Assembly: GCF_001902295.1 (NCBI RefSeq) | Contig: NZ_CP018335.1 | Coordinates: forward strand, 2,294,001 to 2,358,000 | Length of the DNA: 64,000 nucleotides | Reading direction: 5' to 3' | DNA from: Clostridium kluyveri | GTDB lineage: Bacteria; Bacillota; Clostridia; Clostridiales; Clostridiaceae | In this document: positions 63,418 through 64,000 of the stretch, piece by piece | Layout of the letters: each line of letters opens with the position of its first letter | Numbering within the stretch: position 1 is the stretch's first letter | Position numbers and translations under genes: made by a program | Notes under the pieces: generated by a model | Seen by the model: the letters and a program-made list of their open reading frames with translations, nothing else | What the model was told of the DNA's origin: nothing | The model's database searches: none

Positions 63418-64000
63418 TTAATTTTTTATCAATATAGCCATATATGCCATAGTGTTGTATCCATTCTGTTTAAACAATTCAAATGTATTATTGAAAAACA
63501 CATTATTGTGTTCCACTGCCCTTGAAAATGAATATACAAGTCTGATTATGAGCCTTTCATCTAATTTCTCATTATAAGCTGACATACCAATTAATAACAT
63601 TTTAATAAGGGAATAATATATAACTAATCTCATATAATCATCAAAAACTCCCCATTTAGACTCTATAGGAAATAATTGATTGAATACATAATTTACAAGA
63701 AGATTTTCAAGTATGTATTCATGATCTTTCATAAATGGTTCATAAATATTTAGATATGCTTCTCCGTATAACTTTACTATATCTTCTATTTTAGCCTTAT
63801 CAGTATATTCTATTCCACTCAAAAATTCTGTTACACAATTAATATAGGGTCTGGCATTTTGGGAAAATCCAGTTGAAAATCTGTGGTCATTAAATTCCTT
63901 CATAAGTTCCATCTGGATACTTAAATTAACAGGTATAGAATCCAAATACTTTTCTAAATCTCCACTTTCAATGATATTGTTATATTCCTGAATAATTGAC
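63418..64000 (-). CDS. fliB: Flagellin lysine-N-methylase FliB, N-terminus outside window
   Basis: The frame is open to the right edge (~193 codons present). The C-terminal FliB pattern is seen in ENLLVNYVFNQLFP, SFSRAVEHNN and the end NGYNTMAYMAILIKN. FliB methylates lysines of flagellin using a Fe-S cluster and S-adenosylmethionine. Its Cys-rich part would lie outside the window. The nearby vWA-flagellin is a candidate substrate. Confidence 0.82.
   Translation of the reverse strand, partial: SIIQEYNNIIESGDLEKYLDSIPVNLSIQMELMKEFNDHRFSTGFSQNARPYINCVTEFLSGIEYTDKAKIEDIVKLYGEAYLNIYEPFMKDHEYILENLLVNYVFNQLFPIESKWGVFDDYMRLVIYYSLIKMLLIGMSAYNEKLDERLIIRLVYSFSRAVEHNNVFFNNTFELFKQNGYNTMAYMAILIKN

Overview
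The window is AT-rich DNA with Shine-Dalgarno-led genes from a motile, endospore-forming anaerobic Clostridium. Supporting features are spoIIID, a GerC-type germination protein, rubrerythrin, S-box and TPP riboswitches, flagellin and FliB. The gene mix resembles the C. kluyveri / C. ljungdahlii group, but that placement is an inference and not a database match. No rRNA, tRNA or CRISPR array was seen.

Layout, left half. (1) 1-6.45 kb: the N-terminal part of a ROK repressor (minus), then a sulfur-assimilation operon behind a SAM riboswitch and terminator: a ThiS-like sulfur carrier, its E1-like activating enzyme, a JAMM protease, a siroheme sulfite reductase fused to TusA, and an O-acetylhomoserine sulfhydrylase. 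This matches the protein-thiocarboxylate route to homocysteine known from Wolinella (HcyS/HcyF/HcyD/Sir/MetY). (2) 6.5-11.6 kb: small hypothetical genes, spoIIID, a strange acidic/polyarginine protein, and a two-gene flavoenzyme. (3) 11.6-26 kb: nitrilase, DUF6506, an AraC regulator divergent from a DMT exporter, LrgAB, rubrerythrin, a NYN/LOTUS protein, GtrA, a secreted Cys-rich repeat peptide, GerC, a LUD protein, TPP-riboswitch-controlled ThiT, and an amino-acid permease. (4) 26-33.4 kb: two soluble chemoreceptors (one with a PocR domain, one paired with a FIST sensor), a sodium:solute symporter, and a small group with a YjfB-like protein.

Layout, right half. (5) 33.5-37.1 kb: an MNT/HEPN toxin-antitoxin locus carrying an extra half HEPN gene, then PqqD and an OPT transporter. 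(6) 37.3-50.9 kb: a 15-gene amino-acid uptake and catabolism operon (polar amino-acid ABC transporter, Fe-alcohol dehydrogenase, class III aminotransferase, D-2-hydroxyacid dehydrogenase, RidA, a five-subunit HcnABC-like dehydrogenase, racemase, AEC transporter) with a divergent FadR/GntR regulator. Matching TACCGGTA-centred palindromes lie in front of the operon and the regulator. (7) 51-60 kb: an accessory zone of transposase and Rpn nuclease debris, YefM/YoeB, two MNT modules with HEPN-type partners, a UPF0175/PIN pair with a gutted PIN gene, duplicated leader sequences, and a secreted leucine-rich-repeat protein. (8) 60-64 kb: a flagellin whose variable domain is replaced by a von Willebrand factor A domain, a free-standing LAGLIDADG endonuclease gene directly behind it, and flagellin lysine-N-methylase (FliB) running off the right edge.

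The most novel candidates are the vWA-flagellin with its endonuclease neighbour, the acidic/polyarginine protein behind spoIIID, the tailed sulfur carrier whose tail codons overlap the next gene, the interlocking inverted repeats between sir and metY, and the shared leader repeat found in front of toxin-antitoxin and Rpn modules. Start codons were chosen by Shine-Dalgarno spacing, so several differ from the longest open frame.
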